Source of the DNA: Actinomadura syzygii
Lineage (GTDB): Bacteria; Actinomycetota; Actinomycetes; Streptosporangiales; Streptosporangiaceae
Direction of reading: 5' to 3'
Assembly: GCF_008085905.1 (NCBI RefSeq)
Contig: NZ_VSFF01000014.1
Location: forward strand, 1 to 64,000
Length of the DNA: 64,000 nucleotides
Part shown: piece after piece, positions 26,927-35,926 of the stretch
Layout of the letters: each line of letters begins with the position of its first letter
Numbering within the stretch: position 1 is the stretch's first letter
Position numbers and translations under genes: made by a program
Notes under the pieces: model-generated
The model's input: only the letters and a program-made list of their open reading frames with translations
Databases searched by the model: none
Told to the model about the DNA's origin: nothing

Positions 26927-27637
26927 TCAGATGCGGGTGAGCTCGGCCACCGCGCTGACGACGGCGTTCGTGTCGGAGAGGGTCGCGAGGACGTGGTCGG
27001 CGCCCGCCGCGCGCAGCTCGGCCTCGGTGGCGCTGCCGGTGGCGACGGCGATGATCGGCGAGCCCGCGATGCGCGCGGCCTGGACGTCGCGGGGCGAGTC
27101 GGCGATGTAGACGGTCGCCGCCTCGGGGTAGCGGGCGCCGTGCCGTTCGGCGGCGCGGGTCCGGGCGAGTTCGAGGAGGGCGGCCTTGCTGTAGACGCCG
27201 TTCTCGTAGCCGCCCGCGCCCAGGTCGAGACGGGGCGCGAGGCCCAGCTCGGTCACCTTCAGGACGGCGTTCGGCTGCACCGACCCGGTGAGCACCGACT
27301 GCACCACGCCGGGGACGTGGGCGAGCGCCTCGACGGCCTCGCGGGCACCGGCGAGGACGCGGCCGTGGGCGCGCAGGTCGGCGCGGCGGGTGCCGAACGC
27401 CTCGGCCAGCGCGGCGAAGAAGGCGGGCAGGTGGTCGTCGGTGGTGACGACGTCGTTGAAGGCGAGGGTCTCGAAGATGATCTCGGACTCGGTGCGGCCG
27501 GGGGTGGGCGCGAGCCGGACGAGGGGCCGTCCGATGGTCCGCTGGAAAGCCTCGGCGTAGGCGTCCCGGGTGACCCGCCCGACGTCGACCAGGGTCTGAT
27601 CGATGTTCCACAGCACCAGACGGTTCAGCGTCGACAT
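26927..27637 (-). CDS. HAD-superfamily protein, nucleophile Asp replaced by Asn
   Basis: A 236-residue HAD subfamily IA-like protein. The helical cap (about 20-90), motif II (VLTGS), the Lys region (GVYSKAALLE) and motif III/IV (VYIADSPRDVQAA) are all present. Motif I reads LWNIDQTL instead of DxD, so the phosphoryl-accepting Asp is Asn (codon AAC); the second Asp remains. This would normally abolish phosphatase activity, so it may be a binding protein or rely on a different mechanism. Homologues with LWDIDxTL would be the expected active form. Start ATG 27637. It is separate from its neighbours by short gaps on the same strand. Confidence 0.8.
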   Translation of the reverse strand: MSTLNRLVLWNIDQTLVDVGRVTRDAYAEAFQRTIGRPLVRLAPTPGRTESEIIFETLAFNDVVTTDDHLPAFFAALAEAFGTRRADLRAHGRVLAGAREAVEALAHVPGVVQSVLTGSVQPNAVLKVTELGLAPRLDLGAGGYENGVYSKAALLELARTRAAERHGARYPEAATVYIADSPRDVQAARIAGSPIIAVATGSATEAELRAAGADHVLATLSDTNAVVSAVAELTRI

Positions 27638-27725
27638 CCCGTTCCCATACGCGGCTAGATGAGCGTGGATGGGCCGAGCTTATCGTCGGCCTTTTCCCGC
27701 GCCCCGCGCAACCGGGGACTACTCG

Positions 27726-29354
27726 CTAGCCCATGTGCGGGTAGCGGTAGTCGGTGGGCGGGACGAACGTCTCCTTGATGGAGCGCACGCTCGTCCAGCG
27801 GGTGAGGTTGAAGACCGAGCCCGCCTTGTCGTTGGTGCCGGACGCGCGGGCGCCGCCGAACGGCTGCTGCCCCACGACCGACCCGGTGGGCTTGTCGTTG
27901 ATGTAGAAGTTCCCGGCGGCGAACCGGAGGGTCTCGGTGGCGGCGGCGGTCACGTGCCGGTCCTCAGCGATGATCGAGCCGGTCAGCCCGTACTCCGAGA
28001 CGCCCTCCATCTGGTGCAGGACGGTCTCGTAGTCGCCGTCGTCGTAGACGTGCACGGCGAGGATCGGCCCGAAGTACTCGTCGGTGAAGACCTCGTCGGT
28101 CGGGTCGGACGCCTCCAGCACCGTCGGCCGGACGAAGTAGCCGCGCGAGTCGTCCAGCTCGCCGCCGGTCAGGATCCGGATGGACGCGGTGGCGCGGGCC
28201 CGCTCGATCGCCCGCTTGTGCTTGGCGAACGCGCGGTCGTCGATCACGGCGCCCATGAACAGCGACAGGTCCTCGGCGACATTGCCCATGGTGAGCGACT
28301 CGGTCTCGGCGAGGAAGTCGTCGCGCATGCCGTCCCAGACCGAGCGCGGGACGTAGGCGCGGGACGCGGCGGAGCACTTCTGCCCCTGGTACTCGAACGC
28401 GCCGCGGACCAGCGCGGTCTTCAGCACCGCCGGGTCGGCGGACGGGTGCGCGACGACGAAGTCCTTGCCGCCGGTCTCGCCGACGATCCGCGGGTACCCC
28501 TTGTACACGGAGATGTTCTCGCCGATCGTCCGCCAGAGGTTCTGGAAGGTCCGGGCGGACCCGGTGAAGTGCAGCCCGGCGAGGTCGGGATGGCGCAGCG
28601 CGACGTTCGAGACGGCCTGCCCGTCCCCGGTGACGAGGTTGATCACGCCGGGCGGCAGCCCGGCGGCCTCCAGCACCCGCATCGTGAAGTGCGCGGCGAG
28701 TTGCTGCGTCGGGGACGGCTTCCACACCACGACGTTCCCCATGATCGCGGGCGAGGTCGGCAGGTTCCCGGCGATCGCGCTGAAGTTGAACGGGGTGATC
28801 GCGAGGACGAACCCTTCGAGCGGCCGGTACTCCAGCCGGTTCCACATGCCCGGCGACGACAGCGGCTGGATCTCGTGGATCCGCTGCGCGTACCGGACGT
28901 TGAACCGCCAGAAGTCGATCAGCTCGCAGGCCGCGTCGATCTCGGCCTGCTGCACCGACTTGGACTGCCCGAGGATCGTCGCGGCGTTCAGCGTCGGCCG
29001 CCACGGCCCGGCGAGCAGGTCGGCGGCGCGCAGGAAGATCGCGGCGCGGTCGTCGAAGGACATGGCCCGCCAGCCGGGCGCCGCCTCCCGGGCCGCCGCG
29101 ATCACCTCGACCACGTCCGCCTCGCTCGCGTTGCCCATCCGGCCGAGGACGTGATGGCGGTTGTGCGGCTCGACCACGTCGACCGGCGTGCCCGCGCCCA
29201 TGCGCCGCTCCCCGCCGATCGTCATCGTCAGCTCGGTCCGCGCGCCCGCCAGCTCCTTGATCCGCGCCTCCAGCGCGGCGCGCTCGCCGCTGCCGGGCGC
29301 GTAGCCGCGCACCGGCTCGTTCACCGGCTCCGGCACGGTGGTGACGGCGTCCAT
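27726..29354 (-). CDS. pruA: L-glutamate gamma-semialdehyde (P5C) dehydrogenase
   Basis: A 542-residue aldehyde dehydrogenase that oxidises glutamate semialdehyde to glutamate, the second step of proline breakdown. Family signatures are VLAITPFNFSAIAGNLPTS, VWKPSPTQ, GLHFTGSARTF, IVGETGGKDFV (general-base Glu) and AFEYQGQKCSAASRAYVP (catalytic Cys). The C-terminal GQQPFGGARASGTNDKAG is also typical of P5C dehydrogenases. Start ATG 29354 follows GGGGGCC. A separate proline dehydrogenase would be expected next to it but is not in the window. Confidence 0.95.
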   Translation of the reverse strand: MDAVTTVPEPVNEPVRGYAPGSGERAALEARIKELAGARTELTMTIGGERRMGAGTPVDVVEPHNRHHVLGRMGNASEADVVEVIAAAREAAPGWRAMSFDDRAAIFLRAADLLAGPWRPTLNAATILGQSKSVQQAEIDAACELIDFWRFNVRYAQRIHEIQPLSSPGMWNRLEYRPLEGFVLAITPFNFSAIAGNLPTSPAIMGNVVVWKPSPTQQLAAHFTMRVLEAAGLPPGVINLVTGDGQAVSNVALRHPDLAGLHFTGSARTFQNLWRTIGENISVYKGYPRIVGETGGKDFVVAHPSADPAVLKTALVRGAFEYQGQKCSAASRAYVPRSVWDGMRDDFLAETESLTMGNVAEDLSLFMGAVIDDRAFAKHKRAIERARATASIRILTGGELDDSRGYFVRPTVLEASDPTDEVFTDEYFGPILAVHVYDDGDYETVLHQMEGVSEYGLTGSIIAEDRHVTAAATETLRFAAGNFYINDKPTGSVVGQQPFGGARASGTNDKAGSVFNLTRWTSVRSIKETFVPPTDYRYPHMG

Positions 29355-29461
29355 CTGACGGCCCCCTGCGATGACGACGGCGTTGTCGCAGGCCCTACCC
29401 GCCTGCGTCCGGCCATACCGCCAGCCCGGCCATACCGCCCGCCCGGCGAACGGCGGAGCGG

Positions 29462-29971
29462 TCAGTCGAGGAGGTGCTGGAGTTCCTGGGTGGCGTACCA
29501 GAGGAGGTCGTGGCCTTCGGCGCCGTCGACCGTGAACCGGGCGTCGTCGTCGCCCGCGTCTGCGGCCGCGAGGGCTTCGACGGCGGCGGCGACGTCGAGG
29601 GCGGCGTCCTCGTCGTCCACGTGGCCGGACGCGATCCGCTGCCAGGGGATCACCGCGGCGACCTCCACCAGCGCGCGGTCGTCGTCGGCGAGCCGGGCGT
29701 CGCCGGGCGTCCGGCGGACGAGGTCGTCGGCGACCTCGGCGGCGAGGACCACGCGGCGGCGCGGCGCGGCCGGGTCGGCGGCGAGCAGCCGCAGCGAGGC
29801 GCGGGCGGCGGCGGACATCGCCGCGTACTCCAGCTCCTCCAGGTCGCCGCCGACGTACCACTCGCGCAGCGCGGGCGTGACCGCGTGCGCGGCGAGCGGG
29901 GCGGGGCCGACCTCCCGCGCGGCGTGGGCGCGGGCGAGCAGCGTGAGCGTGGACGGCAGGTAGAGGCGCAT
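29462..29971 (-). CDS. Conserved hypothetical protein, DUF6912-like
   Basis: A 169-residue acidic protein starting MRLYLPSTLTLLARAH. It contains LREWYVGGDLEELEYAAMSAAARASLRLLAAD and ends WYATQELQHLLD. Similar proteins occur widely in actinobacteria as a DUF of unknown function, commonly assigned DUF6912; the assignment is from memory. No membrane segment or catalytic motif is evident. It lies 24 bp from the HAD hydrolase upstream of it and is probably cotranscribed with that gene. Confidence 0.7.
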   Translation of the reverse strand: MRLYLPSTLTLLARAHAAREVGPAPLAAHAVTPALREWYVGGDLEELEYAAMSAAARASLRLLAADPAAPRRRVVLAAEVADDLVRRTPGDARLADDDRALVEVAAVIPWQRIASGHVDDEDAALDVAAAVEALAAADAGDDDARFTVDGAEGHDLLWYATQELQHLLD

Positions 29972-29995
29972 GAGGTCAGCCAGTCTGCCAGACCG

Positions 29996-30643
29996 TCACG
30001 GCAGGACGCGCAGGCTCCGCAGTTCGGTGATCGTCGCGTCGGGCGCGGTGTGGTGGACGCCCCGGATGCCGAGCGCCTCCGCCGCGCGGACGTTGTGCTC
30101 GATGTCGTCGATGAAGACGCAGTCGGCGGCGTCCAGGCCGAGGAGGTCGAGCGCGTGCCGGAAGATGCGCGCGTCGGGCTTGCGGAGCCCGACCTCGCAC
30201 GAGATCACGACGGCGTCGAAGAGGTCGGCGAAGAGGTCGTGCGGATAGTCGTTGCCCCACGAGTTGGACAGAAGAGCGGTGCGGGTACCGGCGGCACGGA
30301 CCGCGCGAAGCGCGTCGTACATCGGGTGGACGGGCGCGAACGCGCCGAACATCCGCGCGATCAGCCCCGCCGCCTCGACCGGGTCGCCCTCGACGGTGCG
30401 CAGCTCGGCGGCGAGGAGGCCCTCGAACTCCGCGACGGGGAGCGAGCCGTCCTCCAGCCCGTGGATCGGGTTGACGTCGCTGCCGTCGTACGCCTGCTTG
30501 ACCCAGGCGCGCATGACGTCCTTGTAGCGCTCCACGTCGATGCGCTCGGCGGTGAGCCACACGTCGATGGCGTCGTTGAGGGGGGACGTCAGCACGCCGC
30601 CCCAGTCGGTGATCACGGCCTTGACCGGTCGTTCGTCGGACAC
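29996..30643 (-). CDS. HAD-family hydrolase, GGVL subtype
   Basis: A 215-residue HAD-IA hydrolase. Motif I AVITDWGGVL has the nucleophile Asp; the Gly at the second position is usual in the epoxide-hydrolase-like DxGGVL group. Motif II is LLSNSWGN, the Lys is in EVGLRKPDARIF and motif III is CVFIDDIEHNVRAA. Unlike the HAD protein at 26927 it should be catalytically competent; the substrate is unknown. GTG 30643 is chosen because it starts just before the fold (VSDERPVKAVI); longer in-frame starts exist up to 30763 but would add a low-complexity leader. Confidence 0.85.
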   Translation of the reverse strand: MSDERPVKAVITDWGGVLTSPLNDAIDVWLTAERIDVERYKDVMRAWVKQAYDGSDVNPIHGLEDGSLPVAEFEGLLAAELRTVEGDPVEAAGLIARMFGAFAPVHPMYDALRAVRAAGTRTALLSNSWGNDYPHDLFADLFDAVVISCEVGLRKPDARIFRHALDLLGLDAADCVFIDDIEHNVRAAEALGIRGVHHTAPDATITELRSLRVLP

Positions 30644-30840
30644 GTCCCAGATCGTAGGCGATTCCGGGCGATTCACCGAACCGCGTTCTACCCGCCCGGC
30701 CGTGCGGGACGGGGCGCGGGGTCCGTGACCATGCGACCGGTGCGGGGACGATCGCATGATCACGGACGTTTCCTAGCGGCCGGCGTCTCCCCCGCCGGGC
30801 CGTCCGTTCCGGTTCCGGTGCGCTCTCCACCGGGGTTCGC

Positions 30841-31737
30841 TCACGCCGACCTGAGCCGCTGCAGCGCCTCGCGGACGCCGCCGTCGGTCTCCTCCAGCAC
30901 CACCGTCGCGCGCGCCGCGGGGACCTCGCCGAGCAGCGAGACCAGCGCGACCCGCGTGTTGCCGCCCGCCTCGGTGAGGGCGTTCTCGCAGGTCCTGGCG
31001 TCCATTCCGGTCGCCTCGGTGAGGATGCGCACCAGCCGGGCGCGCAGCTTGGAGTTCAGCGCGTTCACGCTGACCATCAGGTTGGAGTAGGTGCGCCCCA
31101 TCCTGATCATCAGTGTGGTGGAGAAGGAGTTGAGCACGAGCTTGGTCGCCGTGCCCGCCTTCATCCGGGTGGAGCCAGTGATCACCTCGGGCCCGGTGGC
31201 GAGCCCGATGTGCACCTCCACCTCGGCTCCGTAGGGGGTGTGCGGGTTGCAGCTGATCAGCGCGGTGCGGGCGCCGAGCGCGGTCGCCGCGCGCAGCGCG
31301 CCCACCACGTACGGGGTGCGGCCGCTCGCCGCGATCCCGACGGCGACGTCCCCTGACTGGACGTCGCGCGCGTCCCGGCGGCCGAGCTCGACGTCGTCCT
31401 CGACGTCGGAGATCGCCTGCGACAGCGCGCCGGGCCCGCCCGCGTGGTGCGCCACGACGCGGCCCCAGATGCCGAACGTCGGGGGCAGCTCGGCCGCGTC
31501 GATCACGGCCAGCCGGCCGGACGTCCCGGCCCCGAAGTAGTGCACCCGCCCGCCGGAGCGCAGCGAGTCCACGGCGATGTCGACCAGCCGGGCGACCTCC
31601 GGCAGGACGGAGGCCACGGCCATCGGCACCGTCGCGTCCTCAGAGTTGATCAGGCGCAGCACCTCCAGGGTCGGCAGCGTGTCGACGTCGAGGGTCCGCG
31701 GGTTGCGGCCCTCGGTGGGGAGCTCGCAATCGATCAC
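30841..31737 (-). CDS. murQ: N-acetylmuramic acid 6-phosphate etherase
   Basis: A 298-residue SIS-domain lyase that removes the lactyl ether from MurNAc-6-phosphate to give GlcNAc-6-phosphate in wall recycling. Diagnostic blocks are YFGAGTSGRLAVIDAAELPP, ISDVEDDVELG, GIAASGRTPYVVGAL, ITGSTRMKAGTATKLVLN and the C-terminal EAGGNTRVALV. Its GTG start (31737) overlaps the TGA of murR in GTGA, so translation is coupled. The product can be deacetylated by NagA from the cluster near 41 kb. Confidence 0.95.
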   Translation of the reverse strand: MIDCELPTEGRNPRTLDVDTLPTLEVLRLINSEDATVPMAVASVLPEVARLVDIAVDSLRSGGRVHYFGAGTSGRLAVIDAAELPPTFGIWGRVVAHHAGGPGALSQAISDVEDDVELGRRDARDVQSGDVAVGIAASGRTPYVVGALRAATALGARTALISCNPHTPYGAEVEVHIGLATGPEVITGSTRMKAGTATKLVLNSFSTTLMIRMGRTYSNLMVSVNALNSKLRARLVRILTEATGMDARTCENALTEAGGNTRVALVSLLGEVPAARATVVLEETDGGVREALQRLRSA

Positions 31738-32651
31738 CGACGCCTCCGGTCGGGTCGCACGGTCCGGCCGCGGACCGCCTCGAATGTGGCTTCCAGGGCC
31801 TTGCGGGTCGGCCCGTAGGTGCGCTGCGCCACTCCGACGAAGACGCAGTCGACCACCGTGAGCTGCGCCAGCCGGCTGGCGGTGGCGCCGGAGCGGAAGG
31901 TCGTCTCCCGCGCCGCCGTGGTCAGGATCAGGTCGGCCACCTCCGCGATCGGGGACTTGGGGAAGTTGGTGAGCGCGACCGTCCGCGCGCCCCTGCTCCG
32001 GGCGACCTCCATCGCGTCGATCGTCTCGACGGTCGCGCCGGTGTGCGAGATGCCGATCGCGACGTCCCCGGTCTTCAGGACGGCGGCGCTGGTCAGCATG
32101 ATGTGCGCGTCCGCCCAGGCCGAGCAGACGCGGCCGATCCGGTGCAGCTTCTGCTGGAAGTCGGCCGCGACGAACGCGCTGGCGCCGACCCCGTAGACGT
32201 CGACCCGGTCCGCGGCGACGACCGCGTCCACGACCTGTTCGAGCATCTTGATGTCGAGCTGCGAGGCGGTCTCCTCGACGGCGCGGGCGTCGGCGAAGGT
32301 CACCTTCTCGACGATCTGTTCCAGCGAGTCGTCGGGACTGATGTCACTGCCGATGACCCGCCCGCCCGCGGCGCTCTGCGCGCGTCCCGCCTCGGTGGCG
32401 AGGGTCAGCCGCAGCTCCGGGTAGCCGTGAAACCCGATCGCCCGGCAGAACCTGATGACCGTGGTTTCGGACGTGCCGCAAGTCTGGGCGAGTTCGGTGA
32501 TGGTGGAGTTGGCGACCCCCTCGGGGTCGTCGATGACACGTTGAGCGACACGTCGCTCGGCGGGGGGCAGCGAGGGCAGCAGCGAGCGGACCCGCACCAC
32601 GGTGCTCAGCGGCGTCGACTCCCTGTCCCTCTCTCTGTCGTTTGTCTGCAC
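31734..32651 (-). CDS. murR: RpiR/MurR-family transcriptional regulator
   Basis: A 305-residue regulator with an N-terminal RpiR helix-turn-helix (about 15-95, SLPPAERRVAQRVIDD and TCGTSETTVIRFCRAIGF) and a C-terminal SIS sugar-phosphate-binding domain (about 125-260, VYGVGASAFVAADFQQKL and GISHTGATVETIDAMEVA). MurR-type proteins repress murQ operons and respond to MurNAc-6-phosphate. It is translationally coupled to murQ and divergent from the N-acetylglucosamine kinase gene. GTG 32651 is chosen for the GGAGG about 11 bp upstream; ATG 32750 is an alternative without a ribosome binding site. Confidence 0.88.
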   Translation of the reverse strand: MQTNDRERDRESTPLSTVVRVRSLLPSLPPAERRVAQRVIDDPEGVANSTITELAQTCGTSETTVIRFCRAIGFHGYPELRLTLATEAGRAQSAAGGRVIGSDISPDDSLEQIVEKVTFADARAVEETASQLDIKMLEQVVDAVVAADRVDVYGVGASAFVAADFQQKLHRIGRVCSAWADAHIMLTSAAVLKTGDVAIGISHTGATVETIDAMEVARSRGARTVALTNFPKSPIAEVADLILTTAARETTFRSGATASRLAQLTVVDCVFVGVAQRTYGPTRKALEATFEAVRGRTVRPDRRRR

Positions 32652-32765
32652 GTGAGACGCCGCCTCCTCTCGTGGCGCACCGGGCTCCCCCGTGATCCCC
32701 CGCTCGGCGCCCTGTTCGGGGCTCCGCTCGGAGCCGATCGGTTTCCTCATGGCGGAAATTTTCTT

Positions 32766-32783
32766 ACGTGCGAGATGTCACGT
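32766..32783. promoter_or_regulatory. Candidate MurR operator in divergent promoter
   Basis: Inverted repeat ACGTG-N8-CACGT (32766-32770 / 32779-32783) lies between murR and the divergent kinase gene, next to an AT-rich patch (GGAAATTTTC at 32755-32764). The position suits a repressor site for both directions. The assignment to MurR is inference. Confidence 0.4.
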
Positions 32784-32811
32784 CAACGGTAGAAAAGGCT
32801 ACGGTCGCCAT

Positions 32812-34020
32812 GTGTTGACCCATTTGGCCGGTCCTTACGTGGTCGGTATCGACGCGGGTGGCACGAAGACCCGCTGCGTAGTACTGACGCTGGGGGGTGC
32901 TCTGGCCGGTTCCGGCACCGGCCCCGGGGCCAACCCCAACTCTGGAGGCGACACCGCCGGGGCCCTCACCACGGCCCTGCGGGAAGCACTCGGGGACCTG
33001 GACCGAACCCACATCCTCACCGGCGTGTTCGGCATCGCCGGCGCCGGCTCCGCCGGACGGCCCGCGGCCGTCGCGGCGGCGCGGCAGGCGTGGCAGGCCG
33101 TCGGCCTGCGCGGCTCGCCCGCGGTGGTGACCGATATCGCGGTGGCGTTCGCCGCCGGGACACCCGAGCCCAAGGGCATCGTGGTGTTCTCCGGCACGGG
33201 CGCCGGCGCGGCGGTCATCAACGACGGCGCGATCGTGCAGCGCGCGGACGGCTACGGCTGGCTGGTCGGGGACGAGGGTTCGGCGGTGTGGCTCGGGAAG
33301 GAGGCCGTTCGCGCGGCGCTCGCCGCCTACGACGGCCGAGGCTCCCCGACGCTCCTCACCGACTCGGTCCCGCGGGCGCTCCTCGGCGCCACGGTGGTGG
33401 CGGAGATCGACGGAGAACGGCGAAGACCTCGCCCTTCCCCGCGGGCGCTGGCCTTGGCCGGCGCCCCTTCGTCGTCACAAGGCGCTTCGGTCCTCTCGCA
33501 GGGCGGCGCGCTCGCCTCCGGAGCAGGCACCCCCGCACCGGGCGGCACGGGAACCGCCGTGCTGCTCTCCGATCCGCCCGACCCCGCGAGCGGGAACGAC
33601 GGGCCCTGCCAGTCGCCGCCGAGCGGCGGGCTCGGCAGCGGCTCGCCCGACCCGCCGCCGAACCCCCGGCTCGCCCAGGCGATCATCAAGGAGGTGTACG
33701 GCCGTCCGCCCGCGGCACTCGGGCGGCTCGGCCCGGTGGTCGCCGCCGCCGCGGCCGCCGGCGACCCGGTGGCGCGGCGCATCACCGAAGAGGCCGCGCA
33801 GTGGCTGCTCCGCGACGTGGACGCGGTGCGCCCGGCCCTGTCCGATCCCCGCGCCCCGGTCGTGATGCACGGCTCGGTGCTGCGCGAGGGACCCGTCGCC
33901 GAGGCCGTCCGGACCGGGCTGCGCGACCGCTTCGCCGCGGCGCCGCGCTGCGCGGGCGACGGCGCCGTCGGCGCGGCCGGGATGGCGCTGCGCCGCCTCG
34001 GCCACCCCCTGCCCGGCTGA
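32812..34020 (+). CDS. N-acetylglucosamine kinase-like ATPase (BadF family) with insertion
   Basis: A 402-residue sugar kinase of the ASKHA fold. The phosphate loop VGIDAGGTKTRCVV, the adenosine motif VVFSGTGAGAAVI and GYGWLVGDEGSAVWLG match bacterial N-acetylglucosamine or related amino-sugar kinases, which would make GlcNAc-6-phosphate. Between EIDGERRR and NPRLAQAIIKEVYG there is a segment of about 80 residues (about 201-283) rich in Pro, Ser, Gly and Ala, unlike typical family members; the enzyme fold resumes normally after it. GTG 32812 is the likely start (TTG 32815 possible). Divergent from murR and followed by a hairpin, so it may share regulation with murRQ. Confidence 0.85.
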   Translation: MLTHLAGPYVVGIDAGGTKTRCVVLTLGGALAGSGTGPGANPNSGGDTAGALTTALREALGDLDRTHILTGVFGIAGAGSAGRPAAVAAARQAWQAVGLRGSPAVVTDIAVAFAAGTPEPKGIVVFSGTGAGAAVINDGAIVQRADGYGWLVGDEGSAVWLGKEAVRAALAAYDGRGSPTLLTDSVPRALLGATVVAEIDGERRRPRPSPRALALAGAPSSSQGASVLSQGGALASGAGTPAPGGTGTAVLLSDPPDPASGNDGPCQSPPSGGLGSGSPDPPPNPRLAQAIIKEVYGRPPAALGRLGPVVAAAAAAGDPVARRITEEAAQWLLRDVDAVRPALSDPRAPVVMHGSVLREGPVAEAVRTGLRDRFAAAPRCAGDGAVGAAGMALRRLGHPLPG

Positions 34021-34110
34021 GCCGACAGCGCTCCGCCCGGCGCCCGGCCCGGCCGCCGATCGGCCCGGCCGTTCCCTGGCAGACGGCATCGACGCCGTCC
34101 GGGGTCATCG

Positions 34111-34156
34111 CGATGGACCCCACCCGATCCGCGAATGGTGATCCTGGGGTCCATCG
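34111..34156. terminator. Hairpin between kinase gene and nagZ-like gene
   Basis: Perfect 12-bp stem CGATGGACCCCA (34111-34122) / TGGGGTCCATCG (34145-34156) with a 22-base loop, 58 bp before the nagZ-like start. A terminator is likeliest; an operator is possible given the symmetry. Confidence 0.55.
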
Positions 34157-34213
34157 TGATCTCGTTGTGACCACGGTGACGGCCGCGCCCGATGATGCCG
34201 TAGCGTTGGCGGG

Positions 34214-35851
34214 GTGCGTGCTTCCCGTCCCGTAGCGGTCGCGGCCCTCGCGTTCACGCTGGCCGCGGGGTGCGGCGGTGGCGGTGACGGCGGCGAGCGC
34301 CCGGCGGCGGGCCGCTCCGGATCCCCCGGTACGGCGGGACGCCCCACACCCGCGCCGGACGCCTGGATCCCCGGCCGTGTCGCGAAGATGTCGCTCGCCG
34401 AGAAGGTCGGGCAGCTGTTCGTGACGCGCTTCTCCAGCCGCGCCGACGGCCTCGCCAAGATCAGGAAGTACCACGTCGGCGGGCTGATCTACTTCCCCGA
34501 GAACTTCTCGTCCCCGGCCCGGACGGCGGCGCAGTCGAACGCGCTGCAGAAGGCGTCGAAGATCCCGCTGCTGCTCGGCGTGGACGAGGAGCAGGGCATC
34601 GTGTCCCGCACCCCGTTCATCACCCGGTTCCCCGGCAACATGGCGCTCGGCGCGACCGCGGACCCGGCGGACGCCCGCGCCGCCGCCCGGGTCACCGGCG
34701 CCGAGCTGCGCGCGGTCGGGATCAACCTCGACTACGCGCCGGACGCCGACGTCAACGTGAACCCGCGCAACCCGGTGATCGGGCTGCGCTCCTTCGGCGC
34801 CGACCCGGCGCTCGCGTCGAAGATGGTGACCGGCGCGATCCAGGGCTACCAGGACGCCGGGGTCGCGGTCAGCCCGAAGCACTTCCCCGGGCACGGCGAC
34901 ACGGCGACCGACAGCCACACCGGGCTGCCGGTGATCACGCACTCGCGGCGGACGTGGGAGCGGCTCGACGCGCCCCCGTTCCGGGCGGCGGTCGCGGCCG
35001 GGGCCGACATGATCATGACGGCGCACATCGTGGTGCCGAAGCTCGACCGGTCGGGCGACCCGTCCACGCTGTCGAAGGCCGTGCTGACCGGGCTGCTGCG
35101 CGGCACGCTCGGCTACCAGGGCGTGATCACGACCGACTCGCTGGAGATGGCGGGCGTCCGGCAGAAGTACGGCGACGCGGTGGTGCCGGTCCGGGCGATC
35201 CTCGCGGGCGCCGACCAGGTGCTGATGCCGCCGAGCCTGCCGCGCGCGTACGGGGCGGTGGTGGCCGCCGTCCGGTCCGGGAAGATCTCGCAGCGGCGGC
35301 TGGACGAGTCGGTCACGCGGATCCTCAAGCTCAAGCAGCGGCGCGGGCTGTTCCAGGGGACGTCCGCCGACCCGGCGAAGGCCGCCGCCGCGATCGGGAC
35401 GCCCGCGCACCGCGCCACCGCGCGGCGGGTCGCCGAGCGGTCGGTGACGCTCGTCCGCAACGACCGCGACCTGCTGCCGCTCAAGGGCAGGAAGGTCGCG
35501 GTGACGGGGCCCGCGAGCGCGGCGCTGAGCACCGCGCTGCGCCGCCGGGGCGTCGCGATCACCACCGCGGGCGCGGCCGACGTCATCGTGCTGACCACGG
35601 AGAACGCCGGGGCGGCGACGGCCGCGCGGATCCGCGCCGCCGGGTCGAAACCGGTCGTCGTCGCCGCGCTCGGACGCCCCTACGACCTCGACTCGGCGCG
35701 CGGCGCGCGGGCGGCGCTGGCGACCTACTCGTCCGGCGCCGTGTCGGTCGGGGCGCTCGCCGGGGTGCTGAGCGGCGCGGTGAAGCCGACCGGGAAGCTC
35801 CCCGTCCCGGCGGGCGGGCAGCGCGTCGGCCACGGCCTCACGTACAAGTAA
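34214..35851 (+). CDS. nagZ: Beta-N-acetylhexosaminidase lipoprotein, GH3 (NagZ-like)
   Basis: A 545-residue secreted lipoprotein (signal ending LAAGC) of glycoside hydrolase family 3. NagZ signatures are present: VGQLFVTRF, GVDEEQG, KHFPGHGDTATDSHTGLP (Lys-His plus the loop His used as acid/base) and the nucleophile Asp in GVITTDSLEMAGV. An extra C-terminal domain of about 170 residues (AERSVTLVRNDRDLLPLKG onward) resembles the GH3 C-terminal domain. Expected role: releasing GlcNAc from wall fragments or chitin oligomers outside the cell. GTG 34214 is the start. It sits between the murQ/kinase genes and the amino-sugar PTS genes, fitting a salvage pathway. Confidence 0.9.
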   Translation: MRASRPVAVAALAFTLAAGCGGGGDGGERPAAGRSGSPGTAGRPTPAPDAWIPGRVAKMSLAEKVGQLFVTRFSSRADGLAKIRKYHVGGLIYFPENFSSPARTAAQSNALQKASKIPLLLGVDEEQGIVSRTPFITRFPGNMALGATADPADARAAARVTGAELRAVGINLDYAPDADVNVNPRNPVIGLRSFGADPALASKMVTGAIQGYQDAGVAVSPKHFPGHGDTATDSHTGLPVITHSRRTWERLDAPPFRAAVAAGADMIMTAHIVVPKLDRSGDPSTLSKAVLTGLLRGTLGYQGVITTDSLEMAGVRQKYGDAVVPVRAILAGADQVLMPPSLPRAYGAVVAAVRSGKISQRRLDESVTRILKLKQRRGLFQGTSADPAKAAAAIGTPAHRATARRVAERSVTLVRNDRDLLPLKGRKVAVTGPASAALSTALRRRGVAITTAGAADVIVLTTENAGAATAARIRAAGSKPVVVAALGRPYDLDSARGARAALATYSSGAVSVGALAGVLSGAVKPTGKLPVPAGGQRVGHGLTYK

Positions 35852-35926
35852 CCCGGACCGGCTGTGTGGACGGGGGCGCCCGTCTCCTGGGAGGATCGGC
35901 GCGCCTTCGGCCCCCAGGAGGTCCCC

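Noticed and set aside
29996..30643. Gly at the second motif I position in this HAD protein as a loss of function
   Set aside because: The nucleophile Asp is present, and D-x-G-G-V-L is normal for this HAD subgroup.
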